A program made the translations under genes and the position numbers. From Halovenus sp. (GTDB lineage: Archaea > Halobacteriota > Halobacteria > Halobacteriales > Haloarculaceae), in assembly GCA_028274925.1 (NCBI GenBank), contig JAQCNR010000177.1:1-19265 (forward strand): a DNA stretch of 19,265 bases. Reading direction: 5' to 3'. A model generated the notes under the pieces. It was given only the letters and a program-made list of their open reading frames with translations, searched no databases and was not told the origin of the DNA. Each line of letters opens with the position of its first letter. Within the stretch, counting starts at the first letter, position 1. Shown here piece by piece: positions 7,799 through 16,458 of the stretch.

Positions 7799-7835
7799 CG
7801 GCCCACCTCCCGAACTCCCGAACCAGCCCTGTTGC

Positions 7836-10800
7836 TCATTCTGTCTCACCCCGTTCGGGCCGTCCCCACGCCTTGTACAGTTCTGTCCGGTCCTGCAGCC
7901 CCTCGGTCGGGAGTGCATGGTCGACGACGTACGCCTCCGCCTCGTGTTCGTTGTCCCACATCGCCTGGTGTGCATCGGGCAGGTCAGCCCAGTCGACGAC
8001 AAGGGGTTCGGTCACATCGAGTGCGCCTGCGTCGATTTGTGCGTTGAGCTGTTGGACTTCGTACGCGTTCGAGAGGTGGGTTCCGAGAATCGACGCCGTT
8101 GGCATGTATATCTCGCGCTGTCGCATCCATACCTGCGGCGCATAGAACGAATACCGCCGGTCGGCCAGGTTTTCGCTGTAGACGACTGTACCCGTATGCG
8201 GGCGGACGAGCATCGTCGAGATCCCCAATGCGTCGTGGCCCGCACGCTCGAAGACAACGTCGGGATGCCCGCGTGGATTGTTCGGCGTCCGCAGGTGCTC
8301 CCCGACGGCCTTTCCGAGCGGTTTGAACGCGGTATCGGTGTACTCTTGGACAGCCTGTTTGAACGCCTCGGGGTCTGCCTGTGGGTGGGGGAACGACGGG
8401 AGTGTCTCTGGCCACTCGAACTCCTCTTCTTGCCGTTCGAGGCCTTCGAGAGAGATGACTGCGGCCACGGCGTCTCCGTAGCCCAGTGATTCGACAAACT
8501 CGGCTTGCTCGTCGGTATAGGTCACGACAACGACGTTGGCGTCGACTGCCCGCCCGGCCTCGATTGCCTGGAGGCCGGTCTCATCGAGGACGTTCTCGGG
8601 ACCCGTTTCAGTCCCGTAATAGACGAGGAGGCCGTCATCAGCTTGGAGGTCGACGCGCTCGAACATCTCTGGGGGTGTGCTCGTCCCCGGTTTCCCCATG
8701 AACGTCATCCGATAGCCCGTGGAGGCGCCGTAGAACGTGATTGTCCCGCCCTCGTCGAGTAGCTGGAACGAGCGGGGGAACGACTGCTCGCCGGCGTGGC
8801 TGACCGCGTAGTCGGCCAGGCGGCCGTGGTCCTCGCGGAACTGTTCGAGCAGTCCCTCGCCGGCTGCTTGCCAGTCGGCCCACTTCTCGGGGTCGGCCGG
8901 AATCGGTCCCCAGATGTCTGCCAACGCCCCAGATTTGCGGTTAATCGCGCCTGCACCCGTCGCTTCGATGCGTTCGGCGCGCTCGGGGCTGGAACACAGT
9001 CCTGTCACAGCCACGCCGTTGCGCTGTGCCGTGCGCACGGCCTCGTAGCCGGTCCCGGTCGCGGCTCCTTCGACGAACATCGTCGTGTCTGGCTGGATAT
9101 CGAGCGTCGTGAACAGCGCCCGGTAGACCGTCCCGAGTGCAAGCACGTACGAGCCAGCCTCTTCAATCGAGGTTTCCTCGGGGATGGGGTGGACCTGTGG
9201 TGCCTGCGCGAGCATGAACTGCTGGTGGCTCCCGTTTGGCACCTCGTACCCCTGGATGGAGAAGTCAGCATACATCGGGTCCAGTCCCATCTCTGGCGAA
9301 AGCAGGTCGCTCTGGCCGGAGTAGACGGTGACCAGTTCTCCCAGCCCCATACGGCCCTCCTCGCGTACTGCCTCGCCCATGTCGACGACCAGTGCGGCGC
9401 CGCCGCTGCCGGTGATGTGGTAGTCCCGGTCGTGGTTATCGAACTGGCTGACGGGGATGCCGGTGAGTGCCCAGACGTCGTTGAAGTTCACTTCGCTGGT
9501 GAGCATGTACAACAACACCTCGTTTGGCCCGGGCTCTTCGACAGGGTAGAGTCCCTCGACCTCCGCCTCTGCTGGGTCGCCGTGGGCTGGCTCCCCTGTC
9601 TCTGACTCTTTCTCGACGGCGAAGCCGTACTGCCACGCCGGCAGTTCGTCGACACCTGGATAGAACGGCTCGCCCATCTCCAGCAGGTCACCGTCGGCAA
9701 TCAGGTCGTCGGCCTCCGATAGCGCAGGCGTCTCCGTGGGCCGCAGCGGGAGCGGCTCCGCCTGGCCGTCGAGGAACTTCTCGATACCGGCCTTGCCGCC
9801 CTCGGGGTCGACCACGGCCGCAGCGAAGTTCGCTGCCTCCTGCTCGAAGCCGGCTGCCAGCCCGTCCTCGAAGCCAGTCCGGATGGCCTCAACTGCCCGC
9901 TCGAAGGCGTGCTGGCGGCCCGTCGAGACGTGCTCACACTGCCGGCGATTGCGGGCGACATCAGGTTCGTCGAGAATCGTCTCGTCGAACTCCCTACCCT
10001 CGGCCCAGCGCTCGCGGGCGGCCTGTCGGCGTTGGTGGGCCTCGCCAAGGGTGTCGTCGTCACCGCGCAGGTGCGCCCGAGCGAGTTCGGCCGCGCGAGC
10101 GCGGGCGGGCATCTCACTAAGCTCGTCGAGTATCGCCATCTCGTGTGCGTCTTCGGCGTCGATGTCACGGCCGTTGGTAATCGCAGTGACGGCGTCCACC
10201 AGCCCGTCGCGGCCGCGCTGGTCGGCAAGCAGCCGCGGGAGTCGCTGGGTGCCGCCGTAGCCGGGAATCAGATTCAGCCGGAGTTCGGGTTGGCCGACGG
10301 TTGCGTGCTCCTCGGCGACCGTGTAATGGGTTGCCAGTTGGAGCTCGTTGCCCCCGCCGAGGGCAGCACCGTCGACGGCGGCGATAACAGGCACCGACAG
10401 CGTCTCCAGACTCTCGAAGGCTTCGTGGGCCTTCCGGGCGAGGGTGCGGGCCTCGTCGGCATCGTGCACCTCCTCGAGGAACTGCTCGATGTCGGCACCG
10501 GCGACAAACGGCTCACCTTCGCTGGCGAGAATCACCACGCCGACGTCGTCCTGCCGGTTGAGGTGGTTGGCGACAGTGCTGAGTTCGTCCAGCGCCCGTT
10601 CGGTGAGCGCGTTGACCGGCGGGTTGTCGATTGTGACCGTCGCAATGTCTTTCTCGGCGTCCGGGACGGGGTTGTACTGGATCGTGAAGAAGCGGTACTC
10701 GTCGAGCAGTTCTTGCTCGCGGGCGATGCGCTGTCGTCGACGCCACTGTTCGGCCTTCGGACGGATAGCCTCGATTGCGTCGGGATTCTTCAGCGTCGTC

Positions 10801-13238
10801 GTGTCCCCGACCGGCTCGCCGGCGAGCATCGCCGTCAGCATCCGGCGCATATACTTGCCCGAGCGTGTCTCGGGGAACTCCGACACCTCAATGAAGGAAT
10901 CCGGAACCGCGACGACCCCTTTCTCCTCGCGAACGAGGTCAGCGAGTCGGCGCTCGACCTCTGTCGTCAGCGATTCGCCGGGCCGGGTCTGGACGAACGC
11001 CACCGGTGTCCGCCCTTTCTCGTGGTGTGGCGCGCCGACGACCACGATGTTCGCGACGGGCGTGTCGGGATTGAGCTGTTTGTCTCGCAGCATCGCTCCC
11101 TCGATTTCCTCGGTGCCCATCCGGTGGCCGGAGACGTTGATGACCTCGTCAGAGCGGCCATGCAAGCTGAACGAGCTGTCGTCGTACTGTTTGGCCACAT
11201 CGCCCTGGAGGTAGGCATACTCGCCGCCGTTTTCGACCCAGTAGACATCCTCGAAGCGCTCGCGGTTACCCGTCCACGCGGCCGGATTCTCCGGGTCGAA
11301 GCCGTCGCTGTCGCCCCAGACGGTTCGCATCAGGTAGGGGTAGGGCTCGCGGACGATAATCTCGCCGCGCTCTTCGGTCTCTGCTTCGGCCCATTCGGTA
11401 CCCGCTTCGGCCTCTGTCTTTGTCCAGATGTCGCCGAATACCCACGGGCAGGGATAGGTGTGGGCGTCAGGTCGTAACTCGAAGTCGTCGTTCCCGTAGA
11501 AGTGTGTCCAGACGATACCGCCGTGCTCGGTCGCCCAGTACGAGTTGATATACCAGGGACAGACCTCCGACATCCCGAACTCTTGGACAGACTCGTTCAC
11601 TGGCTCGGCACAGAACGTCGCAACCCGGAGACTGTCGGTCGACCACTCGCGCATCTCCTCGACGTTGCCCCGGTCTTCCATCACCGTTTTCAGGAACGTC
11701 ACCCCCGCTTTGAAGATGTCGACGTCGTAGCGCTCGATAATCGAACTGAAGCGGCCAGCGTCCGGATAGAGCGGCGACCCCTCCGCGACGATACTCGTCG
11801 TCCGGGTGGTCAGTGAGGCGCTGACGAGATAGGACTGTCCGGTAATCCATCCCGGGTCTGCGACGACAAAGGCGGTGTCCGCTCCCGGCTGAACGTCGAA
11901 GGAGACTTTCATCGTGTGCGCAATGCCTGCCGTGTAGCCGCCGTGGACGTGAACGACGCCTTTTGGCTTGCCTGTCGAGCCGCTGGTGAAAATCACGAAC
12001 AGGGGATACTCGGCGTCGACTGGTTCGGGGCTGTTTGTCGCCCACAGCGCCTGCGCAAACTCCCCGTCCGAGAGGTCGAACAGTGCGTCCTCGTCCGCCA
12101 CGTCGAAACCGGCCTCGCGTGCGTTCGCGAGCACCTGCTCGCGGGCCGTCGCTTGGAGTTCGTGCGCCCAGTTGTCGCGGTCGTACAGCTGAATATCTTG
12201 GCCGGTGTGCTCGACGACAATCACATCATCGACGATGTGGTCGGCCTCGACGAGTGCCTGGGCAATTCCCGTGCGGATCTCTGTCGCGCGGTCAGGGTCG
12301 ACGTGCAACTCCGAGAGAGCGTTGCCAACACCGCGCATCGCGTCCGCGCGGTCGAGAGTAATCTCGCCAGCAACCGTCTCCGCGACTGCCGCTCGAATCT
12401 GTTCGGCCCGGTCATCCGCGACGTCTAACTCTGCAAGTGCCTCGTCGACGACTGCTGTCACCGTCTCGACCGGGAGATACTCGTCCAGTGCCGGGTCGCC
12501 GTACTCCTCCTTGTAGGGCGTAATTTCGGCGTTCCGGTAGCCGCCGTCGGCGGTGATGAGCACTTCGGCGTCGAGTTCGGTGATCCGGTCAGAGAGCGTC
12601 TTGTCGCTGAAGCCACCGAAGACGGGCGTGTAGATAATCCCCAACCGCTTGCAGGCCTCGGTGTAGTAAATCTGCTCCATCACGTTCGGCATATTGAACG
12701 CGACGCGGTCGCCCGTCTCCAAGCCGAGATTCTGGAGGACCTGTGCGCGAACAACCACCTCGTAGAGGAGCTTCCGACGCGAAATCGCCTCCGACACCAC
12801 GGGGCCACCGCGGCCGTCGTTGGCTGACTGGTCCCAGCGGTCCCCCTCGAAATGAAATGCCGTCTCTGCGCCGTGGCCCGCGAGGACGTGGCGGTCAACC
12901 TCGTTGAAACAGGCGTTCGTCTCGCCTCCGACGAACCAGCGGTACAACGGTGGGTCCGAGTCGTCGAAGGCGGTGTCCCAAGGGTCTGTCTCCGCTGCTT
13001 TGTCGATTGTCGTCGGCTGACACGCTGTGTCGAAGCCATGCCACTCTCCGTCGGTTACTGTTGCCCACGCCTCCGCGTCTGCGTCGTACCAGTGGAGTTC
13101 CCGCTTTGCGATGTCGCCGTGGAACTGGCCAGGGTCCGTCCGAGCCTGCTCACGCATTCGCTGCCAATCTGCCTCGTCTCGAATCGGATTCGACTGCACC
13201 GGTTCTGGGGGCCGGACAAGATCGTGCTGTTCAGACAT
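7836..13238 (-). CDS. pcs: Trifunctional propionyl-CoA synthase (3-hydroxypropionate to propionyl-CoA)
   Basis: The 1800-residue product has the three catalytic parts of propionyl-CoA synthase of the 3-hydroxypropionate bi-cycle, in the same order and at nearly the size of the Chloroflexus enzyme (about 1820). Residues about 90-830 form an acyl-CoA synthetase with the AMP-binding loop TSGSTGKPKG (418-427), INSYWATEHGG, GRSDEVINVSGHRMG (695-708) and the catalytic lysine in TRSGKYMRRM (Lys795). Residues about 860-1160 form an enoyl-CoA hydratase with GGGNEL (Glu965) and GQPEL (Glu985), the two catalytic glutamates. Residues about 1190-1800 form a medium-chain NADPH-dependent reductase with GAATGTGYEA (1391-1400), resembling crotonyl-/acryloyl-CoA reductases. 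Predicted steps are 3-HP activation, dehydration to acryloyl-CoA, and reduction. A helical insertion with an internal duplication sits at about 262-335. It is divergent from the acylating dehydrogenase gene. Confidence 0.93.
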   Translation of the reverse strand: MSEQHDLVRPPEPVQSNPIRDEADWQRMREQARTDPGQFHGDIAKRELHWYDADAEAWATVTDGEWHGFDTACQPTTIDKAAETDPWDTAFDDSDPPLYRWFVGGETNACFNEVDRHVLAGHGAETAFHFEGDRWDQSANDGRGGPVVSEAISRRKLLYEVVVRAQVLQNLGLETGDRVAFNMPNVMEQIYYTEACKRLGIIYTPVFGGFSDKTLSDRITELDAEVLITADGGYRNAEITPYKEEYGDPALDEYLPVETVTAVVDEALAELDVADDRAEQIRAAVAETVAGEITLDRADAMRGVGNALSELHVDPDRATEIRTGIAQALVEADHIVDDVIVVEHTGQDIQLYDRDNWAHELQATAREQVLANAREAGFDVADEDALFDLSDGEFAQALWATNSPEPVDAEYPLFVIFTSGSTGKPKGVVHVHGGYTAGIAHTMKVSFDVQPGADTAFVVADPGWITGQSYLVSASLTTRTTSIVAEGSPLYPDAGRFSSIIERYDVDIFKAGVTFLKTVMEDRGNVEEMREWSTDSLRVATFCAEPVNESVQEFGMSEVCPWYINSYWATEHGGIVWTHFYGNDDFELRPDAHTYPCPWVFGDIWTKTEAEAGTEWAEAETEERGEIIVREPYPYLMRTVWGDSDGFDPENPAAWTGNRERFEDVYWVENGGEYAYLQGDVAKQYDDSSFSLHGRSDEVINVSGHRMGTEEIEGAMLRDKQLNPDTPVANIVVVGAPHHEKGRTPVAFVQTRPGESLTTEVERRLADLVREEKGVVAVPDSFIEVSEFPETRSGKYMRRMLTAMLAGEPVGDTTTLKNPDAIEAIRPKAEQWRRRQRIAREQELLDEYRFFTIQYNPVPDAEKDIATVTIDNPPVNALTERALDELSTVANHLNRQDDVGVVILASEGEPFVAGADIEQFLEEVHDADEARTLARKAHEAFESLETLSVPVIAAVDGAALGGGNELQLATHYTVAEEHATVGQPELRLNLIPGYGGTQRLPRLLADQRGRDGLVDAVTAITNGRDIDAEDAHEMAILDELSEMPARARAAELARAHLRGDDDTLGEAHQRRQAARERWAEGREFDETILDEPDVARNRRQCEHVSTGRQHAFERAVEAIRTGFEDGLAAGFEQEAANFAAAVVDPEGGKAGIEKFLDGQAEPLPLRPTETPALSEADDLIADGDLLEMGEPFYPGVDELPAWQYGFAVEKESETGEPAHGDPAEAEVEGLYPVEEPGPNEVLLYMLTSEVNFNDVWALTGIPVSQFDNHDRDYHITGSGGAALVVDMGEAVREEGRMGLGELVTVYSGQSDLLSPEMGLDPMYADFSIQGYEVPNGSHQQFMLAQAPQVHPIPEETSIEEAGSYVLALGTVYRALFTTLDIQPDTTMFVEGAATGTGYEAVRTAQRNGVAVTGLCSSPERAERIEATGAGAINRKSGALADIWGPIPADPEKWADWQAAGEGLLEQFREDHGRLADYAVSHAGEQSFPRSFQLLDEGGTITFYGASTGYRMTFMGKPGTSTPPEMFERVDLQADDGLLVYYGTETGPENVLDETGLQAIEAGRAVDANVVVVTYTDEQAEFVESLGYGDAVAAVISLEGLERQEEEFEWPETLPSFPHPQADPEAFKQAVQEYTDTAFKPLGKAVGEHLRTPNNPRGHPDVVFERAGHDALGISTMLVRPHTGTVVYSENLADRRYSFYAPQVWMRQREIYMPTASILGTHLSNAYEVQQLNAQIDAGALDVTEPLVVDWADLPDAHQAMWDNEHEAEAYVVDHALPTEGLQDRTELYKAWGRPERGETE

Positions 13239-13389
13239 AGACAGGTTCGTGTAAGGACTGCGACGCTGTGACCATAAAGATAATTATCATTCGTTATGTT
13301 TGTGTGACTGTCTCTCCAAATAACATCCTAAATGATTATTATGATTATAAAACATTATATTTAATAACCATCACTCAGACTGGGTACAT
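13239..13389. promoter_or_regulatory. A+T-rich divergent promoter with a candidate symmetric operator
   Basis: This spacer is far richer in A+T than its surroundings. On the minus strand, CTTTATGGT (13272-13280) can serve as the TATA box of pcs, about 38 bp before its ATG. On the plus strand, TTATAAAAC (13345-13353) or TTATATTTAA (13355-13364) can serve the dehydrogenase gene at 13390. Just upstream of each box lies a related 13-mer: AATGATAATTATC (minus, 13291-13279) and AATGATTATTATG (plus, 13331-13343), identical at 11 of 13 positions. GATAATTATC is itself a perfect palindrome, and ATGATTAT is tandemly repeated at 13332 and 13341. The layout suggests joint control of both transcripts. Neither gene has a clear ribosome binding site, so short or absent leaders are likely. 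Confidence 0.65.
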
Positions 13390-14817
13390 ATGAGTTCTGA
13401 AACGTCTCAGACCGACAGCGTTGCGCCGCAGGAATCGGTCACAGCGTGTGTCGAGCGAGCACGCGACGCGATGGCCGAGATTGCTGAGTACGACCAGTCG
13501 CAAGCTGACGAACTGGCCCGCGCAGTCGGCTGGGCAGTGTACGAAGAGTCCCGGTGTCGGGAAATCTCTGAAATCGCTGTCGAGACCACTGGCCTCGGTG
13601 ACGTCGAGGACAAATTCAACAAGAAACGCCGGAAAATCCCGGGTGCTCTCGACGGAATGCTCGGCGAGCAGACAATCGGCGTCATCGAGACTGACGAGGA
13701 GCGCAACCTGGTCGAAATCGCCAAGCCAGTTGGCGTCGTCGGCGCTGTTGTCCCCTCGACGAACCCCGGCGCGACGCCGACGCTTCTTGCGATGATGGCT
13801 CTCAAGAGCCGGAACGCGATTATTCTCTCTCCCTCGCCCCGTGGCCGGGTTGTCTGCGAGACGGTTGTCGAGTACATTCACGAGCAACTCGACCGCGTCG
13901 GGGCACCCAGAGACCTCGTCCAGTTGCTCCCGCTGCCGGTGACCAAAGAGAAGACCTACGCGCTGATGGACCAGGTCGACCTGCTGCAAGTCACCGGCTC
14001 TGCGGACAACGTCCGCGCCGGCCAAGAGTCTGGGACGCCGAACTACTGTGTCGGCAAGGGCAACCCGGTCGGAATCGTCGACGAGACGGCCGACATTGAG
14101 GCAGCCGCCGAGCGAATTGCCACCAGCAAATCCTTCGACAACTCGACGAGTTGCTCCAGCGAGGGGAACATCGCCATCGTTGAGTCGGTGTACGAGGAAA
14201 CACTCGACGCACTCGAAGCTGCCGGGGGGTACATGTGTGACGACAGCCAGCGCGAGCGCCTTCGTGAGCTTCTCTTTCCCGACGGCCACGGTTCGCTGAA
14301 CAGTGAGACGCTCGCGTCGCCGCCTGCAACGCTCGCCGAGATGGCTGGAATCGAGGACCCTGCGGCCGCCGAGGCTGATTTCCTGATGATCCAGGGTCAG
14401 GGGACTGGCCCCGAGTACCCGATGTCCGGCGAGAAGATTACGACTGTCCTGAACGTCTTCGAGGTAGCCGATATCGATGCTGCCGTCGACCTCACACAGG
14501 ACATCCTCGACTACGAGGGAGCAGGCCACTCCGCGAGTCTGCACACGACTGACGACCAGCGTGCAGTAGAAGTCGGTGAGCAAATCGACGTTGCGCGCTT
14601 TCTGGTCAACCAGATTCACTCCTTCAGCAACGGTGGGCGCTACGACAACGGTCTGGGTTCGACCCTCTCCGAGGGCGGCGGCACCTGGGGCGGCAACCAG
14701 CTCGATGAAAACGTCACCTACGAGCAGTTCTACCAGACGACGACCGTCACCCGGCCAATCGAAGACGCGGCAGCGCCCGACGCAGAGGAGATATTTGCGC
14801 CGTATCTGGAGCAATGA
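13390..14817 (+). CDS. CoA-acylating aldehyde dehydrogenase (SauS/EutE-like); candidate malonyl-CoA reductase
   Basis: The 475-residue protein belongs to the CoA-dependent aldehyde dehydrogenases, which interconvert an acyl-CoA and the free aldehyde with NAD(P). Signature parts are VPSTNPGATP (121-130), KSRNAIILSPSPR (139-151), the nucleotide-binding loop VTGSADNVRAG, and the catalytic cysteine in FDNSTSCSSEGN (Cys255). The C-terminal GGRYDNGLGSTLSEGGGTWG resembles the acylating sulfoacetaldehyde dehydrogenase (SauS) branch. The substrate cannot be read from sequence. Next to propionyl-CoA synthase and a carboxylase, malonyl-CoA to malonate semialdehyde is my favoured guess; 3-hydroxypropionaldehyde, propionaldehyde or sulfoacetaldehyde are alternatives. 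The start has no ribosome binding site but lies about 30 bp after a strong TATA box. The stop overlaps the start of the following alcohol dehydrogenase gene. Confidence 0.88.
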   Translation: MSSETSQTDSVAPQESVTACVERARDAMAEIAEYDQSQADELARAVGWAVYEESRCREISEIAVETTGLGDVEDKFNKKRRKIPGALDGMLGEQTIGVIETDEERNLVEIAKPVGVVGAVVPSTNPGATPTLLAMMALKSRNAIILSPSPRGRVVCETVVEYIHEQLDRVGAPRDLVQLLPLPVTKEKTYALMDQVDLLQVTGSADNVRAGQESGTPNYCVGKGNPVGIVDETADIEAAAERIATSKSFDNSTSCSSEGNIAIVESVYEETLDALEAAGGYMCDDSQRERLRELLFPDGHGSLNSETLASPPATLAEMAGIEDPAAAEADFLMIQGQGTGPEYPMSGEKITTVLNVFEVADIDAAVDLTQDILDYEGAGHSASLHTTDDQRAVEVGEQIDVARFLVNQIHSFSNGGRYDNGLGSTLSEGGGTWGGNQLDENVTYEQFYQTTTVTRPIEDAAAPDAEEIFAPYLEQ

Positions 14818-16022
14818 CCGGCGGTAACACACACCAGTTCGTTGCCCCAGGGGAGATTGTGGTCGGTCGTGACAGCGTCACCGAAGTCGGCGACCGGCTT
14901 GGGGGTCGTGGCTCCAGTGCGCTGGTCGTCGCGACGTCAGGGGTGTTCGACCGCTACGGGGACCGGGTGCTCGACAGCCTTCAGGCTGCAGGAATGGACG
15001 CAGCGGTGTACGACGAGGTTCGCCCGGACCCGACCGTCGAGAACGTTGAGGCGGCGCTGTCGGCGTACCGGGCGGGCGAGTGTGACTGTCTCGTCGCGCT
15101 CGGTGGCGGTTCGCCTATCGATACGGCGAAAGCGGTTGGAGTTGTCGCGGCCAACGGCGGCGAAATCCGCGAGTACGCCGTCGACCGGGCGGGGTACGAG
15201 GGGGTTCCGGAGCCGATTCCGCCGCTCTGTGCTGTGCCGACGACCGCCGGGACCGGCAGCGAGGCCACGCGGTCAATCGTGATTACCGACGAGTCAACCG
15301 CGACGAAGTTTCTGGTTGTCGCGACGGCGGCGATGCCGACCGTCGCAATCGAAGACCCCACCCTCGTCAGGACGCTCCCACAGAGCCACACCGCGTTTAC
15401 GGGCATCGACGCGCTCACGCACGCTATCGAGGCGTACGTCTCGGTTCACGCCTGGGAGATGCCCGACACGCTCGCGGAGTCGGCCATCGAACGAATCGGC
15501 CGCTGGCTGCCGCGCTCGTGGGCCAACGGCGACGACCTCGCGGCCCGCGAGGAGATGTTACTCGGCCAGTTGCAGGCGGGACAGGCCTTCACCAACGCGT
15601 CAGTTGCGCTGGTCCACGGCATGGCCCGGCCCTTTGGCGCACAACTCCATATTCCACACGGCCTCGCAAACGGTGTGTTGCTGCCGTACGTAATGGACTT
15701 TTCGCTGCCTGGCGCTCGGGACCGGTACGCCGAGGTTGCCCGACTGCTTGGCGCTGCTGACGAGGACACGCCTGAAGACGCCGCCGCGGAGGCGGCCGTC
15801 ACGGCTGTCCGGGAGTTGTGCTCGGAGATTCGCCTGTTCGACGCACTCGGGGAGTTTGGTGATATCCCCGACCGGGCGGCCTATCTTGAGGTTGTCGACG
15901 AGATGGCCGCCGACGCAGTTGCCTCGGGTTCACCCGAGAACAACCCACGGAAGCCGACCGCCGCCGAGATTGAACAGCTCTACGTGACTATCTACGACGA
16001 TGTCCTCGCCAACTACACCTGA
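14814..16022 (+). CDS. Iron-containing (group III) alcohol dehydrogenase
   Basis: The 402-residue protein has the two-domain fold of Fe-dependent alcohol dehydrogenases. It has the coenzyme motif ALGGGSPIDTAKAVG (95-109) and PTTAGTGSEATRS (142-154). The four metal ligands are at the expected spacing: Asp199 and His203 in TGIDALTHAIEAYVS, His268 in ALVHGMARPFGA, and His282 in HIPHGLANGVLLPYV. Its ATG overlaps the upstream stop (ATGA), and GGAG lies just before, so translational coupling is likely. In this setting it may reduce malonate semialdehyde to 3-hydroxypropionate, or oxidise an alcohol to the aldehyde used by its partner. The reaction direction and substrate are inferred only from neighbours. 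Confidence 0.93.
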   Translation: MTGGNTHQFVAPGEIVVGRDSVTEVGDRLGGRGSSALVVATSGVFDRYGDRVLDSLQAAGMDAAVYDEVRPDPTVENVEAALSAYRAGECDCLVALGGGSPIDTAKAVGVVAANGGEIREYAVDRAGYEGVPEPIPPLCAVPTTAGTGSEATRSIVITDESTATKFLVVATAAMPTVAIEDPTLVRTLPQSHTAFTGIDALTHAIEAYVSVHAWEMPDTLAESAIERIGRWLPRSWANGDDLAAREEMLLGQLQAGQAFTNASVALVHGMARPFGAQLHIPHGLANGVLLPYVMDFSLPGARDRYAEVARLLGAADEDTPEDAAAEAAVTAVRELCSEIRLFDALGEFGDIPDRAAYLEVVDEMAADAVASGSPENNPRKPTAAEIEQLYVTIYDDVLANYT

Positions 16023-16050
16023 GGACTGCTCGTCTCGATTCACCCTACCT

Positions 16051-16401
16051 ATGACAGCTAACACGACACGGACAGTGACCGCACGCACGACAGATACAGA
16101 ACACCGCACGACCGTCGTCGACGGCGACCCCGGTCTTACAGCCGAGGACGCCGACGGCGATACGACCACGGTCCAGGTAACCGTTCCCGACGACGCCACC
16201 ACAGAGGAGGCCGATGCCATCGCAACAGCGGTTCGCGAGCATCTGGCCGCGACGGGCCAACTCGCCGACCCGGACGGCGAGACAGGACAGTGGGTAACTG
16301 CCAACCGCCTGCAGGGAATCGAACCCGACGCCCGGCGGTTGTTGACCGAGGGTAACGCCGACCCGTGGGTTGCCGCGAGTCGGGCCTGCCAGCGATGGTG
16401 A
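16051..16401 (+). CDS. Small protein, candidate third acyl-CoA carboxylase subunit (AccE/PccX-like)
   Basis: The 116-residue protein has a Thr/Asp-rich N-terminus (1-40), then VQVTVPDDATTEEADAIATA leading into a helix (to about 68). A tryptophan-containing tail has WVTANRLQG (81-89) and DPWVAASRACQRW (104-116). The helix opened by an acidic T/P-x-E-E segment, plus a Trp/Arg-rich end, recalls the epsilon subunits of actinobacterial acyl-CoA carboxylases. It also recalls the small proteins named as acc operon products in haloarchaea. A small subunit PccX is reported as essential for Haloferax propionyl-CoA carboxylase. Its place 57 bp before the carboxylase beta gene supports this, but similarity is weak by eye. 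An in-frame ATG at 16000, inside the upstream gene, would add 17 residues. Neither start has a good ribosome binding site. Confidence 0.7.
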   Translation: MTANTTRTVTARTTDTEHRTTVVDGDPGLTAEDADGDTTTVQVTVPDDATTEEADAIATAVREHLAATGQLADPDGETGQWVTANRLQGIEPDARRLLTEGNADPWVAASRACQRW

Positions 16402-16458
16402 CAGCCGCCGCCGAACGCCTGCCGCAAGCGAGCGACGACACTCTCTGAGAGCACGACA

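Noticed and set aside
9909..11477. Long plus-strand open frame (522 codons) inside propionyl-CoA synthase
   Set aside because: It mirrors the codon bias of the real minus-strand gene, whose catalytic motifs are intact across the same span.
13375..14832. Minus-strand open frame (485 codons) opposite the aldehyde dehydrogenase
   Set aside because: The plus-strand product has a complete catalytic motif set; the antisense product is rich in Arg, Val and Cys and unlike haloarchaeal proteins.
16441..16451. CTCTCTGAGAG palindrome just before pccB
   Set aside because: The one-base centre and short arms, within an operon spacer, are compatible with chance; no further support.
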